64,000 nucleotides of DNA from Fodinibius salinus (lineage in GTDB: Bacteria > Bacteroidota > Rhodothermia > Balneolales > Balneolaceae). Positions 19,332 through 28,081 of the stretch are shown here, in pieces. The notes under the pieces were generated by a model that worked only from the letters and a program-made list of their open reading frames with translations, made no database searches and had not been told where the DNA came from. A program made the position numbers and the translations under genes. Location: the NCBI RefSeq assembly GCF_008124865.1, contig NZ_VNHY01000001.1:558001-622000 (forward strand). The letters run 5' to 3'. Position 1 is the stretch's first letter. Every line of letters begins with the position of its first letter.

Positions 19332-20276
19332 TTATTTATAGGCCAGATGCAAGAGAGCATCGCCCTTATGAACCACGGGTGCATAATTGAGTCCTATGAC
19401 GCGTCCATCACGTGGACAATCAGACCTAAAACGTTCATTGCCATAGGGATCAGTAATGTGCCCCAATACCTGTCGCTTTGAAACTTTATCGCCCAAGTTG
19501 ATTTTAGGTTTAAAAAGTCCCGCATACTTTGCCCGCACCCAGGTTGTTTTGTGATAGAGTTCAGTTTCATGTTCCGCTTCGGGTGCTTCTTCTTTAATCC
19601 CAAGGTGTTGCATCAGCCTTATCGTACCATTAATGCCCTGTTCAATACCAAATTCATCAAAACGGGTGGACTCCCCTGTTTCAAAGACAATAATATTTTT
19701 GTCCTTTTTATGGGCGGCCTTGCGAAATGATTTATCTATGGGAGAAGAGTTTACCACAAATGGCGGAGCAAAGGCTTTAGCCAGTTCTTTATTACGATCT
19801 ACATCGAGATCGCAGCGAATTTGTGGATAATTAGCCCGTGCAGCGCCACCGGTATGGAAGTCAATCCCTACATCAATTTCGGGAATAATCTTATTCATTA
19901 ACGTATGAGCAAGCAATCGGGCCAGCGAACCGCCCTTTACGCCGGGAAAACTGCGGTTTATATCCTTGCCGTCGGGCAGGCCGCGTACATTTTGGATAAA
20001 CCCATAAACATTAACCAGCGGTAGTGCAATTACGCTGCCTTTGTCGGGACGTAAAATACCCTCATAGACCATACGGCGGATAATTTCAATACCATTTAGT
20101 TCATCACCGTGGAGTCCGCCAGTAAGTAAAAGCACAGGTCCATCCTCTTCGGCCCGATAGACGTGTACCGGCAAGTCAATATTGGTATAGGTAGGTAATC
20201 GGGCAATATTCAACTGAATTTCTTGCTCCTCTCCCAGCCCGATAGAATGATTGTTAATAGTTATTGTATCAGGCAT
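19332..20276 (-). CDS. Succinylglutamate desuccinylase/aspartoacylase family zinc hydrolase
   Basis: A 314-residue M14-like zinc enzyme. The metal motif [10 protein letters not shown] carries the His and Glu ligands near residues 55-58, and DFHTGG supplies a later His. The N-x-x-G-F-I-x-N-x-R stretch ([22 protein letters not shown]) matches the AstE/AspA family, and a C-terminal biotinyl/lipoyl-like hammerhead ([16 protein letters not shown]) is visible. It overlaps rimK by 8 bp, an association repeatedly seen in bacteria, which suggests that it hydrolyses or edits something made or modified by the RimK ligase. It is not a citrulline or arginine pathway gene here. Confidence 0.85.
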   Translation of the reverse strand: MPDTITINNHSIGLGEEQEIQLNIARLPTYTNIDLPVHVYRAEEDGPVLLLTGGLHGDELNGIEIIRRMVYEGILRPDKGSVIALPLVNVYGFIQNVRGLPDGKDINRSFPGVKGGSLARLLAHTLMNKIIPEIDVGIDFHTGGAARANYPQIRCDLDVDRNKELAKAFAPPFVVNSSPIDKSFRKAAHKKDKNIIVFETGESTRFDEFGIEQGINGTIRLMQHLGIKEEAPEAEHETELYHKTTWVRAKYAGLFKPKINLGDKVSKRQVLGHITDPYGNERFRSDCPRDGRVIGLNYAPVVHKGDALLHLAYK

Positions 20277-21192
20277 TACGTGTGAGATTGTCTCGTTCTG
20301 GAGGATTTTCCTTTATTTCAGCGGCCTTGCGTTCAACAAAAGAGATAATGCGGCCGGCAATATTTTTGCCTGTCGCTGTTTCAATGCCTTCGAGTCCCGG
20401 CGATGAGTTAACCTCAAGGACCAGCGGGCCGCGTTGCGACTGTAACATATCTACGCCCGCAACGGATAATCCCATCGCCCGGGCGGCAATAAGTGCTGCC
20501 CGCCGTTCTTCTTCAGTAAGCTTAATAAGCTCGCCACTGCCTCCGCGGTGAATGTTTGAGCGAAATTCGCCCTCTACGCCCTTGCGCTTCATAGCGCCCA
20601 CCACTTTACCATCCACAACAAAAGCACGGATATCTTCGCCTTTAGCCTCTTCAATAAACTCCTGCACAATTACCCTGGCCTTCATGCTGTGGAAAGCCTG
20701 AATCATTGACTCTGCTGCTTTAAATGTAGGAGCCAATACAACGCCAACGCCCTGAGTTCCTTCCAGCAGCTTCACAATCAGCGGCGGACCGCCTACCGAA
20801 TCAATAATTTTTCGAACCTCAGTAGAATAGTTGGTAAATACTGTTTTGGGCATTCCCACCCCTGCACGGGCCATAATTTGCAAGCTGCGCAGCTTATCTC
20901 GTGAGCGCACCAGTGCTTGCGATTCCACAGCCGTAAAAACATTCATCATCTCAAACTGCCGGACAACAGCTGAACCATAAAAGGTTACTGAAGCACCGAT
21001 TCGTGGAATTACGGCATCTACACCCGTTACTTTGGTTCCTCGATAATAGATACAAGGATTGTCTTTTTCGCTTACAATATCACATTTAAGGTGATCTAAA
21101 ACCGTAGCCTCATGGCCTGCTTTTTTAATCGCCTCGGTAAGCCGGGAAGTTGAGTATAATTTTGAATTTCGCGAAAGGACAACAATATGCAT
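20269..21192 (-). CDS. rimK: RimK-type alpha-L-glutamate ligase (ATP-grasp)
   Basis: A 307-residue ATP-grasp ligase of the RimK family, which in E. coli adds glutamates to the C-terminus of ribosomal protein S6. Features include [15 protein letters not shown] at the N-terminus, [19 protein letters not shown], the glycine-rich [17 protein letters not shown] loop, [13 protein letters not shown], and the metal-binding [12 protein letters not shown] near the end. The length is normal. It is sandwiched between a RimB-like zinc protease gene (8 bp upstream) and the desuccinylase-like gene. The S6 target is inferred from the family. Confidence 0.93.
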   Translation of the reverse strand: MHIVVLSRNSKLYSTSRLTEAIKKAGHEATVLDHLKCDIVSEKDNPCIYYRGTKVTGVDAVIPRIGASVTFYGSAVVRQFEMMNVFTAVESQALVRSRDKLRSLQIMARAGVGMPKTVFTNYSTEVRKIIDSVGGPPLIVKLLEGTQGVGVVLAPTFKAAESMIQAFHSMKARVIVQEFIEEAKGEDIRAFVVDGKVVGAMKRKGVEGEFRSNIHRGGSGELIKLTEEERRAALIAARAMGLSVAGVDMLQSQRGPLVLEVNSSPGLEGIETATGKNIAGRIISFVERKAAEIKENPPERDNLTRNA

Positions 21193-21200
21193 GAATTTTG

Positions 21201-21650
21201 TTACTTGTGATTTTTTGTTGACAAATGTTTTTGGGATACATCAACCAGAAAGCGGCTGTTGAGTAATTTTCGTCCCAGCAGTACCGGGTAACGCATTTCC
21301 GATCGGTCGGTAAGCGAAAATCGAGCGGTAAACGTTACATCAAAAATACGAATATTTGTTTGTATCACATACCGTTCTTCTGTAGATCCGTTAGAACTCT
21401 TAACGGTTTTTTTACGGTGTATAGGGAGTTTAAAAAGCTTATCCTCATAAATTTCGTGAGATGGGTCAAGCAGGTGAAAGGTAACGAGTTCTTCCCCGTT
21501 CTCTTCAATGCGCTTTATATGGTGGCAGTGTAAGCTTGAAGTATAAGCTCCGGTATCTATCTTGGCTTCGATCTCTGACAATCCCCAATCCGGAAAGTCG
21601 ATGTGTTCGAGCCGTCCTATGACTTTTAACTTATTCTTGCCTTGCGCCAT
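21201..21650 (-). CDS. rimB: RimB-like aspartic-fold protease (ATP-dependent zinc protease family)
   Basis: A 149-residue retropepsin-like protein. The active-site motif is [14 protein letters not shown] at about residues 29-42, followed by [11 protein letters not shown] near the C-terminus, both typical of the family known as DUF785 or RimB. In Pseudomonas the RimABK locus controls ribosome modification, with RimB acting as a protease on polyglutamylated S6. Here RimB is encoded first, then rimK 8 bp later, which supports the same pairing. RimA (a small RimK regulator) is not seen nearby; its place is taken by the desuccinylase-like enzyme. Confidence 0.87.
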   Translation of the reverse strand: MAQGKNKLKVIGRLEHIDFPDWGLSEIEAKIDTGAYTSSLHCHHIKRIEENGEELVTFHLLDPSHEIYEDKLFKLPIHRKKTVKSSNGSTEERYVIQTNIRIFDVTFTARFSLTDRSEMRYPVLLGRKLLNSRFLVDVSQKHLSTKNHK

Positions 21651-22074
21651 ATGTAATCATCAGTTCATGTATCATGAAATATACTTAAGTATATAAGTTT
21701 TTAAGCTTTCTATCATCTTAGAGCAGATTTAAATTACTGATAACTTATGGCCGAAATTTTTGGGGTTAGCGTAACAATATATTACTGGTTAATATACCAA
21801 TTCGCATTGAATATTTAGCCCTGGAATGGGAAATATCTGTCTTCTGCAACAGAGCTCCAGAGGGAGATAAGAGCAAAATCCAAAGTAGGGATATTGTTTC
21901 TTATGGATTTCTGTTACCGACCGACATGAAGGCGATAAAAAGTTACGTCGGAGGCTTAAAGAACAGCATTATTGTTATCCAAAGATAACTTCCATAGAGG
22001 AAATAAATTCAAAAAAATATCCCGGCTTTAACACCGGGATATTACTAGATTGATAATAATTTGACTGATCAATC
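21651..22074. other. Intergenic region upstream of rimB operon
   Basis: About 420 bp without a supported gene. It must contain the promoter of the minus-strand rimB-rimK unit and holds the terminator of the coiled-coil gene at its right end. I see no operator or repeat that I can name. Confidence 0.5.
22017..22042 (-). terminator. Rho-independent terminator of the coiled-coil gene
   Basis: A perfect 9-bp stem, ATATCCCGG (22017-22025) with CCGGGATAT (22034-22042), closes an 8-base loop. On the minus strand it is followed by a run of about seven T residues. It lies 32 bp after the stop of the gene ending at 22075. Confidence 0.85.
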
Positions 22075-23319
22075 CTACTGCTTAGTCTTCTTTTCTCGCA
22101 CCAGCATCACGCCGAGTGCAACAGCCAAGAGAACCGAACCGCCCAGCAAGTAAACCAACAGGTTGTTATTAGCGCGATCCTGGTTAAGTTCTGCCCATTG
22201 TGTAACCTTACCGTTGATGGTCTGCATTTCGGCGTTTGTCAGTATTCCTGAAGCAACAATCGTATCCGACCATTCGAGCTTTAGCTTGTCCCAGAATTGT
22301 TCAAATGCTTTATATTGTTGATACAGTTCTTCGCTGGGATCTTTTTTAGTTTGAGCAATATGATTATTCAAATAGCCTGAAAGCGACTTATAGAATCCGG
22401 TGGGTGTTTCAAAGTCACTAACAGCTATATCTTTTTGCTGAAAGTAGCTATTGAGGGAAGAGAACATTTGCGCCTGCAATACCTCATCCCATCGTTGTAT
22501 GTTTTCATCCACCTTGTTAGCCAGCTGATCGGCGTTTTCCCCCTCGTACACGTCAGTTATTTGGTCGCCCAGCTGACTCCACATCTGTTCAAACTTGTAC
22601 TGCACTTCGGCCATGCGCATATAATCGTTAACCTCAAGATTAGCTGCCTGCGTTTGCAGAATGTCCAGATGCTGATCAGAAACATTGGCCATCATTTCGA
22701 GAGCATTTTCGCCAGTGTTAATACGCTTCTTCTTTGCGGGACTTTCCATAATGCTATCCGCCACTGCAGCATTCAGCCGTTTTTGCGCTGCGGTCATCGA
22801 ATCGATAAATGAAAGCAATAGCTTATCCCGCTTTTCAAGGTTGTTTTTATACTGCTGCAGAGTTCGCGATAGTTGCCGTTCATTAGCTGACGATTTGTTA
22901 AGTACAGTTTTCAAGGAATCTGTACGCCGGTTTAAGTCAGTAATATTTTTTTCGTAACTAGCGAGCTTGCCCTGGAGATTTTGCAGGTTAGCATTTAGGT
23001 CTTTAATAGTTGCAAGCTGTTTTCTGCCCTTCAACGCCGACTTTTTAAGCTCTTCCATTTTTTGCTGGTAGGTATCCGGATACAATGCCTTGTTAAGCAG
23101 CTCGGCATGTTCGCTATATTTTTGATCAAACTGTTTGATCGACGTAACCATGGAGTCTACCTGTGCCGGGGATGAAGCCTGCCGGAGTTGTTGTTCATAT
23201 TCTTCATATTGATCTTTAAACTCCTGCTGGATTTGGTAGTCAGATTGTATTTCCTGGGCCGAAACACCCAACGACATGACAGAAAATAATACCGTGAAAA
23301 GTGATATACGAAATAACAT
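22075..23319 (-). CDS. Exported coiled-coil protein with C-terminal membrane anchor
   Basis: A 414-residue protein of unknown function. A Sec signal peptide (LFTVLFSVMSLGVSAQ) leads into long charged helices predicted to form coiled coils (about residues 20-200, with heptad-like runs such as LNANLQNLQGKLASYEKNI and NNLEKRDKLLLSFID). A second helical region follows, and a final transmembrane helix (LLVYLLGGSVLLAVALGVMLV) with a basic KKTKQ end. This topology places the helical part in the periplasm, anchored in the inner membrane. It follows a lipoprotein gene by 2 bp, so the two products probably act together in the envelope. Confidence 0.75.
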   Translation of the reverse strand: MLFRISLFTVLFSVMSLGVSAQEIQSDYQIQQEFKDQYEEYEQQLRQASSPAQVDSMVTSIKQFDQKYSEHAELLNKALYPDTYQQKMEELKKSALKGRKQLATIKDLNANLQNLQGKLASYEKNITDLNRRTDSLKTVLNKSSANERQLSRTLQQYKNNLEKRDKLLLSFIDSMTAAQKRLNAAVADSIMESPAKKKRINTGENALEMMANVSDQHLDILQTQAANLEVNDYMRMAEVQYKFEQMWSQLGDQITDVYEGENADQLANKVDENIQRWDEVLQAQMFSSLNSYFQQKDIAVSDFETPTGFYKSLSGYLNNHIAQTKKDPSEELYQQYKAFEQFWDKLKLEWSDTIVASGILTNAEMQTINGKVTQWAELNQDRANNNLLVYLLGGSVLLAVALGVMLVREKKTKQ

Positions 23320-23321
23320 AA

Positions 23322-23816
23322 TTACTCCCCTTCGTTTTTAGCGATTTGCGATTGCACTTGCGTGATGCTTTCGGGCTGCACCTTCCAATGTTCATCGGTT
23401 TCCAGATTTACGAGCTGAATATATTCTCCCCGCTGATTAAATGCCGGACGGCTGACCCCCTTTTCCGAGACAGAAAGCTTCTTTTTAAGTTTTAACGATC
23501 CTTTCTGAGCCTCCATTACATACACATTTTTGTAATTAGGAGCTGTGATATAATAGAATCCCTTTTGGCCTCGGATGTATCGCACTTGTTCGGTCGTTAC
23601 CGAAGACGTATCCCGGGTTTCGGCATACTGCAGCGGTTTAATATTAAACGACAAACCGTGCTTAGCATCTTTGACAACGCCCTCCTCATCAGGCTTAAGC
23701 ACCGATTCAATAGATTGAGAATAGTCAACCTTGCTGATAACCATCGACTGTTTGCATCCCATAAACAGAAGTGCCATCAGCAGTAAAGTGGAAGTAGTGG
23801 TAAGAATGGATTTCAT
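23322..23816 (-). CDS. Lipoprotein of unknown function
   Basis: About 164 residues beginning at the ATG at 23816; the frame continues upstream but the extension lacks a start of good quality. The signal ends in a lipobox (ALLFMGC). The mature part is a compact beta-rich domain with KHGLSFNIKPLQYAETRDT, YIRGQKGFYYITAPNYKNVYVME and the C-terminal EHWKVQPESITQVQSQI. No family is recognised. It is 2 bp upstream of the coiled-coil membrane protein gene on the same strand, and the pair ends in a clear terminator. Confidence 0.7.
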   Translation of the reverse strand: MKSILTTTSTLLLMALLFMGCKQSMVISKVDYSQSIESVLKPDEEGVVKDAKHGLSFNIKPLQYAETRDTSSVTTEQVRYIRGQKGFYYITAPNYKNVYVMEAQKGSLKLKKKLSVSEKGVSRPAFNQRGEYIQLVNLETDEHWKVQPESITQVQSQIAKNEGE

Positions 23817-24155
23817 AATTCCGTGATAGCTATATTTTAATTCCATTTCAATTATTCATAGTCGGTATCACGGAATTTTGTTCCCACTTATTTTTATCTC
23901 ATACAAAAAATATTTATTGGTTATGTTAGTCTCGATCCTACAGTTAACAATGGCAACCAACGTTAAAAAAATGACAGAAGGCTTGGCAAAATTCTAGCTT
24001 TTCATCTTGAATTCAGTTCAGGACTTGGTTTAAACGCCAACAACTGCATATGAGATTCTGAAACAAGTTCAGAATGACAAGATGGAAATAGTTTTACAAA
24101 GTCCTCTGAAAGATTATAGAGTCGCTGAATAAGATTTTTATCCTAACCTTTGGAG
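23817..24155. other. Intergenic region with a hairpin repeat
   Basis: About 340 bp between the lipoprotein gene and apt. No gene is supported. Its notable content is the hairpin-forming repeat-like element at 24003-24085; the rest is AT-rich and presumably carries the promoter of the lipoprotein unit. Confidence 0.5.
24003..24085. repeat. REP-like intergenic hairpin element
   Basis: An 8-bp inverted repeat, ATTCTGAA (24055-24062) and TTCAGAAT (24068-24075), around ACAAG, sits inside a longer element bounded by CATCTTG (24003-24009) and its complement CAAGATG (24078-24084). The inner piece, a GAGATTCTGAAACAAG to TTCAGAATGACA block, matches from memory the class of dispersed intergenic repeats common in many bacterial genomes. 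A second copy is not seen in this window, so repetitiveness is inferred. Confidence 0.55.
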
Positions 24156-24701
24156 CTAATCCAATGAAAGGAGTACTTCTGTTTGGGCATCATTATTTAA
24201 CTTTTTGAGGCCCTCTAAAGCGGCCAGTTCAATAATAAAAGAATAGCCGACGACCTTACCGCCGAGTTCTTCAACCAGTTGTGTTGCCGCCTTTGCAGAT
24301 CCGCCGGTGGCAATGAGATCATCATGGATAAGGATTCGCGCACCATCAGAAAAAGCATCTTTATGTATTTCCAGCTGATCCTCCCCGTACTCAAGCTGAT
24401 ACGTTACTGATATTGTTTCAGCAGGCAGCTTGCCCGGTTTTCGGATGGGAACAAAGCCGGCATGCAGGTTCTCCGCTAATTGCGTTCCAAACAAAAAGCC
24501 ACGGGACTCTAAACCGATTACAAAATCAATATCCTTACGCCAAAACGGACGAGCCAACACCCGTGATGTAAGTTCCAGCGTGTCCGCATTTTGTAACAGC
24601 GGAGTAATATCTTTGAACTGAATACCCGGCTTGGGGAAATCCGGTATTTTACGAATGTTATCTTTCAGCAAGGTGATTATTTGTTGTTTTACCTCATCCA
24701 T
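24156..24701 (-). CDS. apt: Adenine phosphoribosyltransferase
   Basis: About 181 residues; converts adenine and PRPP to AMP in purine salvage. The N-terminal IRKIPDFPKPGIQFKDITPLL motif is diagnostic, with GLESRGFLFGTQLA and the PRPP-binding loop ARILIHDDLIATGGSA. The length is normal. ATG at 24701 is chosen over a GTG two codons upstream. The gene is divergent from tadA, with only 68 bp between the two starts, so promoters overlap. Confidence 0.95.
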   Translation of the reverse strand: MDEVKQQIITLLKDNIRKIPDFPKPGIQFKDITPLLQNADTLELTSRVLARPFWRKDIDFVIGLESRGFLFGTQLAENLHAGFVPIRKPGKLPAETISVTYQLEYGEDQLEIHKDAFSDGARILIHDDLIATGGSAKAATQLVEELGGKVVGYSFIIELAALEGLKKLNNDAQTEVLLSLD

Positions 24702-24769
24702 TTGCACTATTTTCTGTTTATATTAGCGATTTGAATCTAGATAATAGTAACCTGTTAAAGCAAATAAAA

Positions 24770-25240
24770 ATGAGTTCCAGTATTACCGGCACCAAAAAGC
24801 ATCTGCGATTTATGCAGCAGGCTTTTTTGTTAGCCGAACAAGCCTATGATGAAGAAGAGATTCCCGTAGGTGCTGTCATCGTCAAAGACAATCACATCAT
24901 TGGCAAAGGATACAATCAATCCGAGCGGCTGGCCGATGCTACCGCCCATGCCGAGATGTTGGCTATATCCGCGGCCTGCTCTACCCTTGAGGAAAAGTAC
25001 CTGCAGGACTGTACGCTTTATGTGACTTTAGAGCCCTGCCCTATGTGCGCCGGTGCGCTGGTGTGGTCTAAAATTGATACCGTGGTTTATGGTGCTCAGG
25101 ATGCAAATGCCGGAAGCTGTGGGAGTGCTTTTAACCTTTCAACAAATGATAAGTTAAATCACCAAATTAATGTTATACAAGGAATTATGGAGGATGATTG
25201 TGAACATTTATTGCAGTCTTTTTTTGAAGTGCGTAGATGA
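24770..25240 (+). CDS. tadA: tRNA adenosine(34) deaminase TadA
   Basis: About 156 residues of the cytidine deaminase fold; converts A34 to inosine in tRNA-Arg(ACG). The zinc site is HAEML (His and catalytic Glu) and EPCPMCAGAL (two Cys). IPVGAVIVKDNHIIGKGYN and VYGAQDANAGSCGSAFNLS are typical of TadA. The ATG at 24770 is preferred over a TTG 13 codons upstream. It is followed 33 bp later by the convergent fragment of an integrase gene, which marks the left edge of the integron region. Confidence 0.92.
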   Translation: MSSSITGTKKHLRFMQQAFLLAEQAYDEEEIPVGAVIVKDNHIIGKGYNQSERLADATAHAEMLAISAACSTLEEKYLQDCTLYVTLEPCPMCAGALVWSKIDTVVYGAQDANAGSCGSAFNLSTNDKLNHQINVIQGIMEDDCEHLLQSFFEVRR

Positions 25241-25273
25241 GCAGTAGGTAATAACACAGCCCGATGAGAGACC

Positions 25274-25585
25274 CTAGATTACGCTTGGTTTATCAGCTCG
25301 CTTAAAATTATTTAGCTTTTCTAACGGTTGCTGCAGAACGTGCTCATATAAGAAGAGTATGCTGCAGAGCGCCTGATTTTGTGTAGATGCAGCCACCGAT
25401 TGCTCATGAGCCAGGTAATTTAGATAAGCGACTACCTCCTCCTCTCCCATCTCTTTCGGATGTGTTAAGTCGTGATATTTAGCAAACCGTACCACCCATT
25501 TGGTATATGCTTGCTCGGTTTGGTAGCTATAATTTCTGCGTCGGATTTCCGTGCGGATTTTACTGAGCAGCGTAGATTTCGACAT
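25274..25585 (-). pseudogene. Truncated integron-type integrase (N-terminal domain only)
   Basis: A 103-residue fragment equal to the SAM-like, DNA-binding N-terminal domain of a tyrosine recombinase. It is strongly similar to residues 1-100 of the intact integrase beginning at 26873, sharing [24 protein letters not shown] and [11 protein letters not shown]. The frame ends at a short tail (ADKPSVI) where the catalytic domain should begin, so all catalytic residues are missing. A Shine-Dalgarno-like GGAGAG precedes the start. It is most likely a decayed duplicate; expression as a stand-alone core-binding domain cannot be excluded. Confidence 0.85.
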
Positions 25586-25913
25586 GATATCTCTCCATAA
25601 TATTTAGTCTGTTTATCAGTAAGACCGCTAAAGAGTTGAAACCTTACACTTAAATATTAAATCATCAAGATGATATCCTTACCTGTGCTAATATTTTATA
25701 GCCTTAACAGCATATAACCAGCCAATATCTCGCTCGGTCTTCCCGTTTTTGACTTGCCGGCACCAACTCGTTAACTGGAATTAACGTTTGTTTGCGCGCT
25801 CCTTACCTATAGGATCTCATAAGAAATTATTTTTAAAGACGCTTTGTACATAAGATTTGCAAAACTCATCGGATAAATTCCTTACAGAATTGTTGGATTA
25901 GCAATAGCTTATT
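25586..25913. other. Remnant of a second integron platform upstream region
   Basis: About 330 bp lying between the fragment's start and the stop of the intact integrase. It has no supported gene. Its first part resembles the region upstream of the intact intI: TCTCCATAATA, a TTAT-AGTA-GACC stretch and CCTTAACAGC (25702-25711) have counterparts at 26878-27014 in the same order. I read it as the former promoter and attI side of the truncated copy. GTTAACT near 25770 could be a leftover recombination core but is not convincing. Confidence 0.5.
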
Positions 25914-26873
25914 TTAACTATCAATAGGAGATTGTACCACGCTCCCTTTGTTTTTAATAACATGCGTGTACATCATAGTCGTTTTAACGTTTTTGTGCCC
26001 TAACAGCTCTTGTACCGTTCGGATATCATAGCCATTTTCCAGCAAGTGGGTTGCAAAACTGTGTCGCAACGTATGACAAGTAGCATGTTTTTCAATTTTA
26101 GCCAACCGAACAGCCTTTTTAACCGCGCGCTGTATTGTAGTATTTGAGATATGATGTCGATGGACCAACCCAGACCGTGGGTCCTTTGCCCTCCTTGGCG
26201 ACGGGAACAAGTATTGCCATTTAAGTTCTCGATCTGCTCCTTTGAACTTTTGTGCCAATGCCTTAGGAAGTAGTGTTCGGCCGAATCCCTTTTTACAATC
26301 CTTCTTATGCAGTATAGTAACTTTTTGCCGCTGCTCTTTAAGTCTCTTTTTACAAACTTGTGGCATAATGGTAATACGATCTTTCTTACCCTTTCCAGAC
26401 CGTATCTGTATTTGATTATAGTCAAAATCAAGATCCATATACCGCAACCGCAGACATTCAGAAATTCTTAATCCTGCCCCATATAAGAGTTCAACAATAA
26501 GCTTTTTAACACCGTCAATATGATCCAGGAGTTTTTGGACCTCTTTTGGCGTTAAGACAACCGGTAACTTTTTAGGCTTTTTAGCCCGCTCTAAGCTGTC
26601 CAATTCCTTCAATGGCTCATTGAGTACATGTTTATATAAAAAAAGGAGTGCACATAGTGCTTGGTTTTGTGTAGAAGCTGCTACTGTCCGTTCATTAGCC
26701 AAATAATTTAGATAGGTGACCACTTCATCTTCTGCAAGCTCAGTTGGGTGCGTCAATTCATAGTATTTTATAAAACGTACTACCCATTTTGTGTATGCCT
26801 TTTCTGTGCGATAGCTGTAATTCCGTCTCCTGATTTCTTTGCGCATTTTATTTAACAACGCTGATTGGCCCAT
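25914..26873 (-). CDS. intI: Integron integrase IntI
   Basis: A 319-residue tyrosine recombinase of the integron class that inserts and excises gene cassettes. The N-terminal core-binding domain spans residues 1-90. The catalytic residues are R136 (GAGLRISEC), H267 and R270 (HTLRH), H293 (LGH) and Y302 (MMYTHV), with a lysine in GKGKKDR. The integron-specific extra segment is clear at about 200-245 ([28 protein letters not shown]). A strong Shine-Dalgarno GGAGGAG precedes the ATG. It points away from the cassette array, the usual arrangement. All active residues are intact, so the enzyme is probably functional. Confidence 0.95.
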   Translation of the reverse strand: MGQSALLNKMRKEIRRRNYSYRTEKAYTKWVVRFIKYYELTHPTELAEDEVVTYLNYLANERTVAASTQNQALCALLFLYKHVLNEPLKELDSLERAKKPKKLPVVLTPKEVQKLLDHIDGVKKLIVELLYGAGLRISECLRLRYMDLDFDYNQIQIRSGKGKKDRITIMPQVCKKRLKEQRQKVTILHKKDCKKGFGRTLLPKALAQKFKGADRELKWQYLFPSPRRAKDPRSGLVHRHHISNTTIQRAVKKAVRLAKIEKHATCHTLRHSFATHLLENGYDIRTVQELLGHKNVKTTMMYTHVIKNKGSVVQSPIDS

Positions 26874-27089
26874 AAACTCTCCTCCATAATAGGTTATTTA
26901 TAAGTATGACCCTCGAATGTGGCAAAACTTACAAAAGAATGTTATGTCAACATGTTATTGCACACCTCTGCATCATAATATGCCCCTATAATATTCGATT
27001 TTGCCCTTAACAGCCTTTTATACAACTTACGATCGTTGAACAATAATATTATTATGCAATCACCTAGTTGCGATAATCATAGGTTAGGC
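26874..27089 (+). promoter_or_regulatory. attI: intI promoter and probable attI site
   Basis: The space between intI and the first cassette. The recombination point is the GTTAGGC at 27083-27089: the first cassette starts with the TT after its G, as shown by a 14-base match (one mismatch) between this boundary and the outer arm of that cassette's own attC. The sequence just upstream (CACCTAGTTGCGATAATC) is the likely attI body. The region also must hold the intI promoter and, probably, the cassette promoter; I cannot identify either, nor a LexA box, with confidence. Confidence 0.65.
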
Positions 27090-27119
27090 ATTTTGCTCTA
27101 ATTTTAAATTTCTATTCAC

Positions 27120-27938
27120 ATGAATTGGATTTTTCAAGGTAATCCGAAGCGTTTTGACATCGATGATTATTTAAGTCGATATTCCTTTATTTACTGGACT
27201 GCAAATCAGTTAACTGATCAAATGCAACTTGGCGATCAAATTTTCATCTGGAGAGCTGGTAATCAATCAGGAGCAATTGCAAAAGGCGAAATATCAGAGT
27301 TACCTAAAGAAAGATCTGAAATTAAGAACAAAGAAGCTCTTGGTCATGATTTATGGACGGATCAAGAAGATGAACCTTCAACAACAAAAGTTGGAATTAA
27401 GGTTTTTGAAGCTCGTTTAACACCTGAAGAAGGCATGATTTTACGAAGTGAAATTAAAGATCATCCGAAATTTTCTTCTGCTCACATAATTACAGCTCCA
27501 CAAGGAACAGTATTTAACCTCCAAAAAAGTGAATTTAACTTCTTGAATTCACTTTGGAATTTTGAAAATTCAGAAGTAGAAGGATCTGCTAAAAATTTAT
27601 CTGTTTATGAAGGTGCAAAATCACTTCATAAACATTACAAGAGAGAGCGCAATCAAAAAATCATTGATGAAAAGAAAAGTCAGTTCAAGAAAGATAACGG
27701 AACTGTATTTTGTGAAGTTTGCTCTTTTAACTTTAAGGAGAAATATCCTAATGAACTTGCAGAAGACTTCATTGAAGTTCATCACCTAAATCCAATAAGT
27801 GATAGAAAAGAAGAAGTAAAAACAACGTTAGATGATCTCATCCTTATTTGTGCAAATTGTCATCGAATGGTTCATCGAACTCAAGATGCCAAGAGAAACC
27901 TTAAAAAATTAAAAGCCCATTTTACGCAAAATGTCTAA
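27120..27938 (+). CDS. EVE-HNH domain nuclease (cassette 1)
   Basis: A 272-residue two-domain protein. Residues 1-140 look like an EVE/PUA-like domain (NWIFQGNPKRFDIDDYL, LGDQIFIWRAGNQSGAIAKGEI), a fold that reads modified bases. The C-terminus from about 195 is an HNH nuclease: CEVCSFNF, IEVHHLNPIS with the catalytic His pair, and LILICANCHRMVH, with two Cys-x-x-Cys zinc pairs. Such fusions are known as modification-dependent restriction enzymes that cut DNA with modified cytosines, so a phage-defence role is likely. It has no cognate methylase nearby, as expected for that class. The stop codon lies inside the attC. Confidence 0.85.
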   Translation: MNWIFQGNPKRFDIDDYLSRYSFIYWTANQLTDQMQLGDQIFIWRAGNQSGAIAKGEISELPKERSEIKNKEALGHDLWTDQEDEPSTTKVGIKVFEARLTPEEGMILRSEIKDHPKFSSAHIITAPQGTVFNLQKSEFNFLNSLWNFENSEVEGSAKNLSVYEGAKSLHKHYKRERNQKIIDEKKSQFKKDNGTVFCEVCSFNFKEKYPNELAEDFIEVHHLNPISDRKEEVKTTLDDLILICANCHRMVHRTQDAKRNLKKLKAHFTQNV

Positions 27939-28059
27939 CCCGCGCATTAAGCGGACACGCCTCGCCAGGGCTTGCCAGGTTCTGGCTTTTTAGCTCACCG
28001 TTCGTTATTTAATAAATCAATATTCATTTGCGTGCAGCTTATGCGCAATATCGTTAGCC
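27933..28059 (+). repeat. attC1: attC site of cassette 1
   Basis: 127 bp. The outer arms are GTCTAAC (27933-27939) and GTTAGCC (28053-28059). The inner arms GCGCATTAAG and CTTATGCGC pair with one extra base, the usual extrahelical base. The left arm pairs with the cassette's own start at attI (14 bases, one mismatch). Confidence 0.9.
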
Positions 28060-28081
28060 AACTAAACTCTCAATCTTCTTT

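Noticed and set aside
25586-25913. A true attC site between the integrase copies
   Set aside because: GTTAAC and GCGC fragments occur, but no paired outer and inner arms could be matched to the array's attC pattern.
26874-27083. LexA box controlling intI
   Set aside because: TGTTATGTCAACATG-like sequence is partly symmetrical, but the SOS box of this lineage is not known to me, so no call is made.
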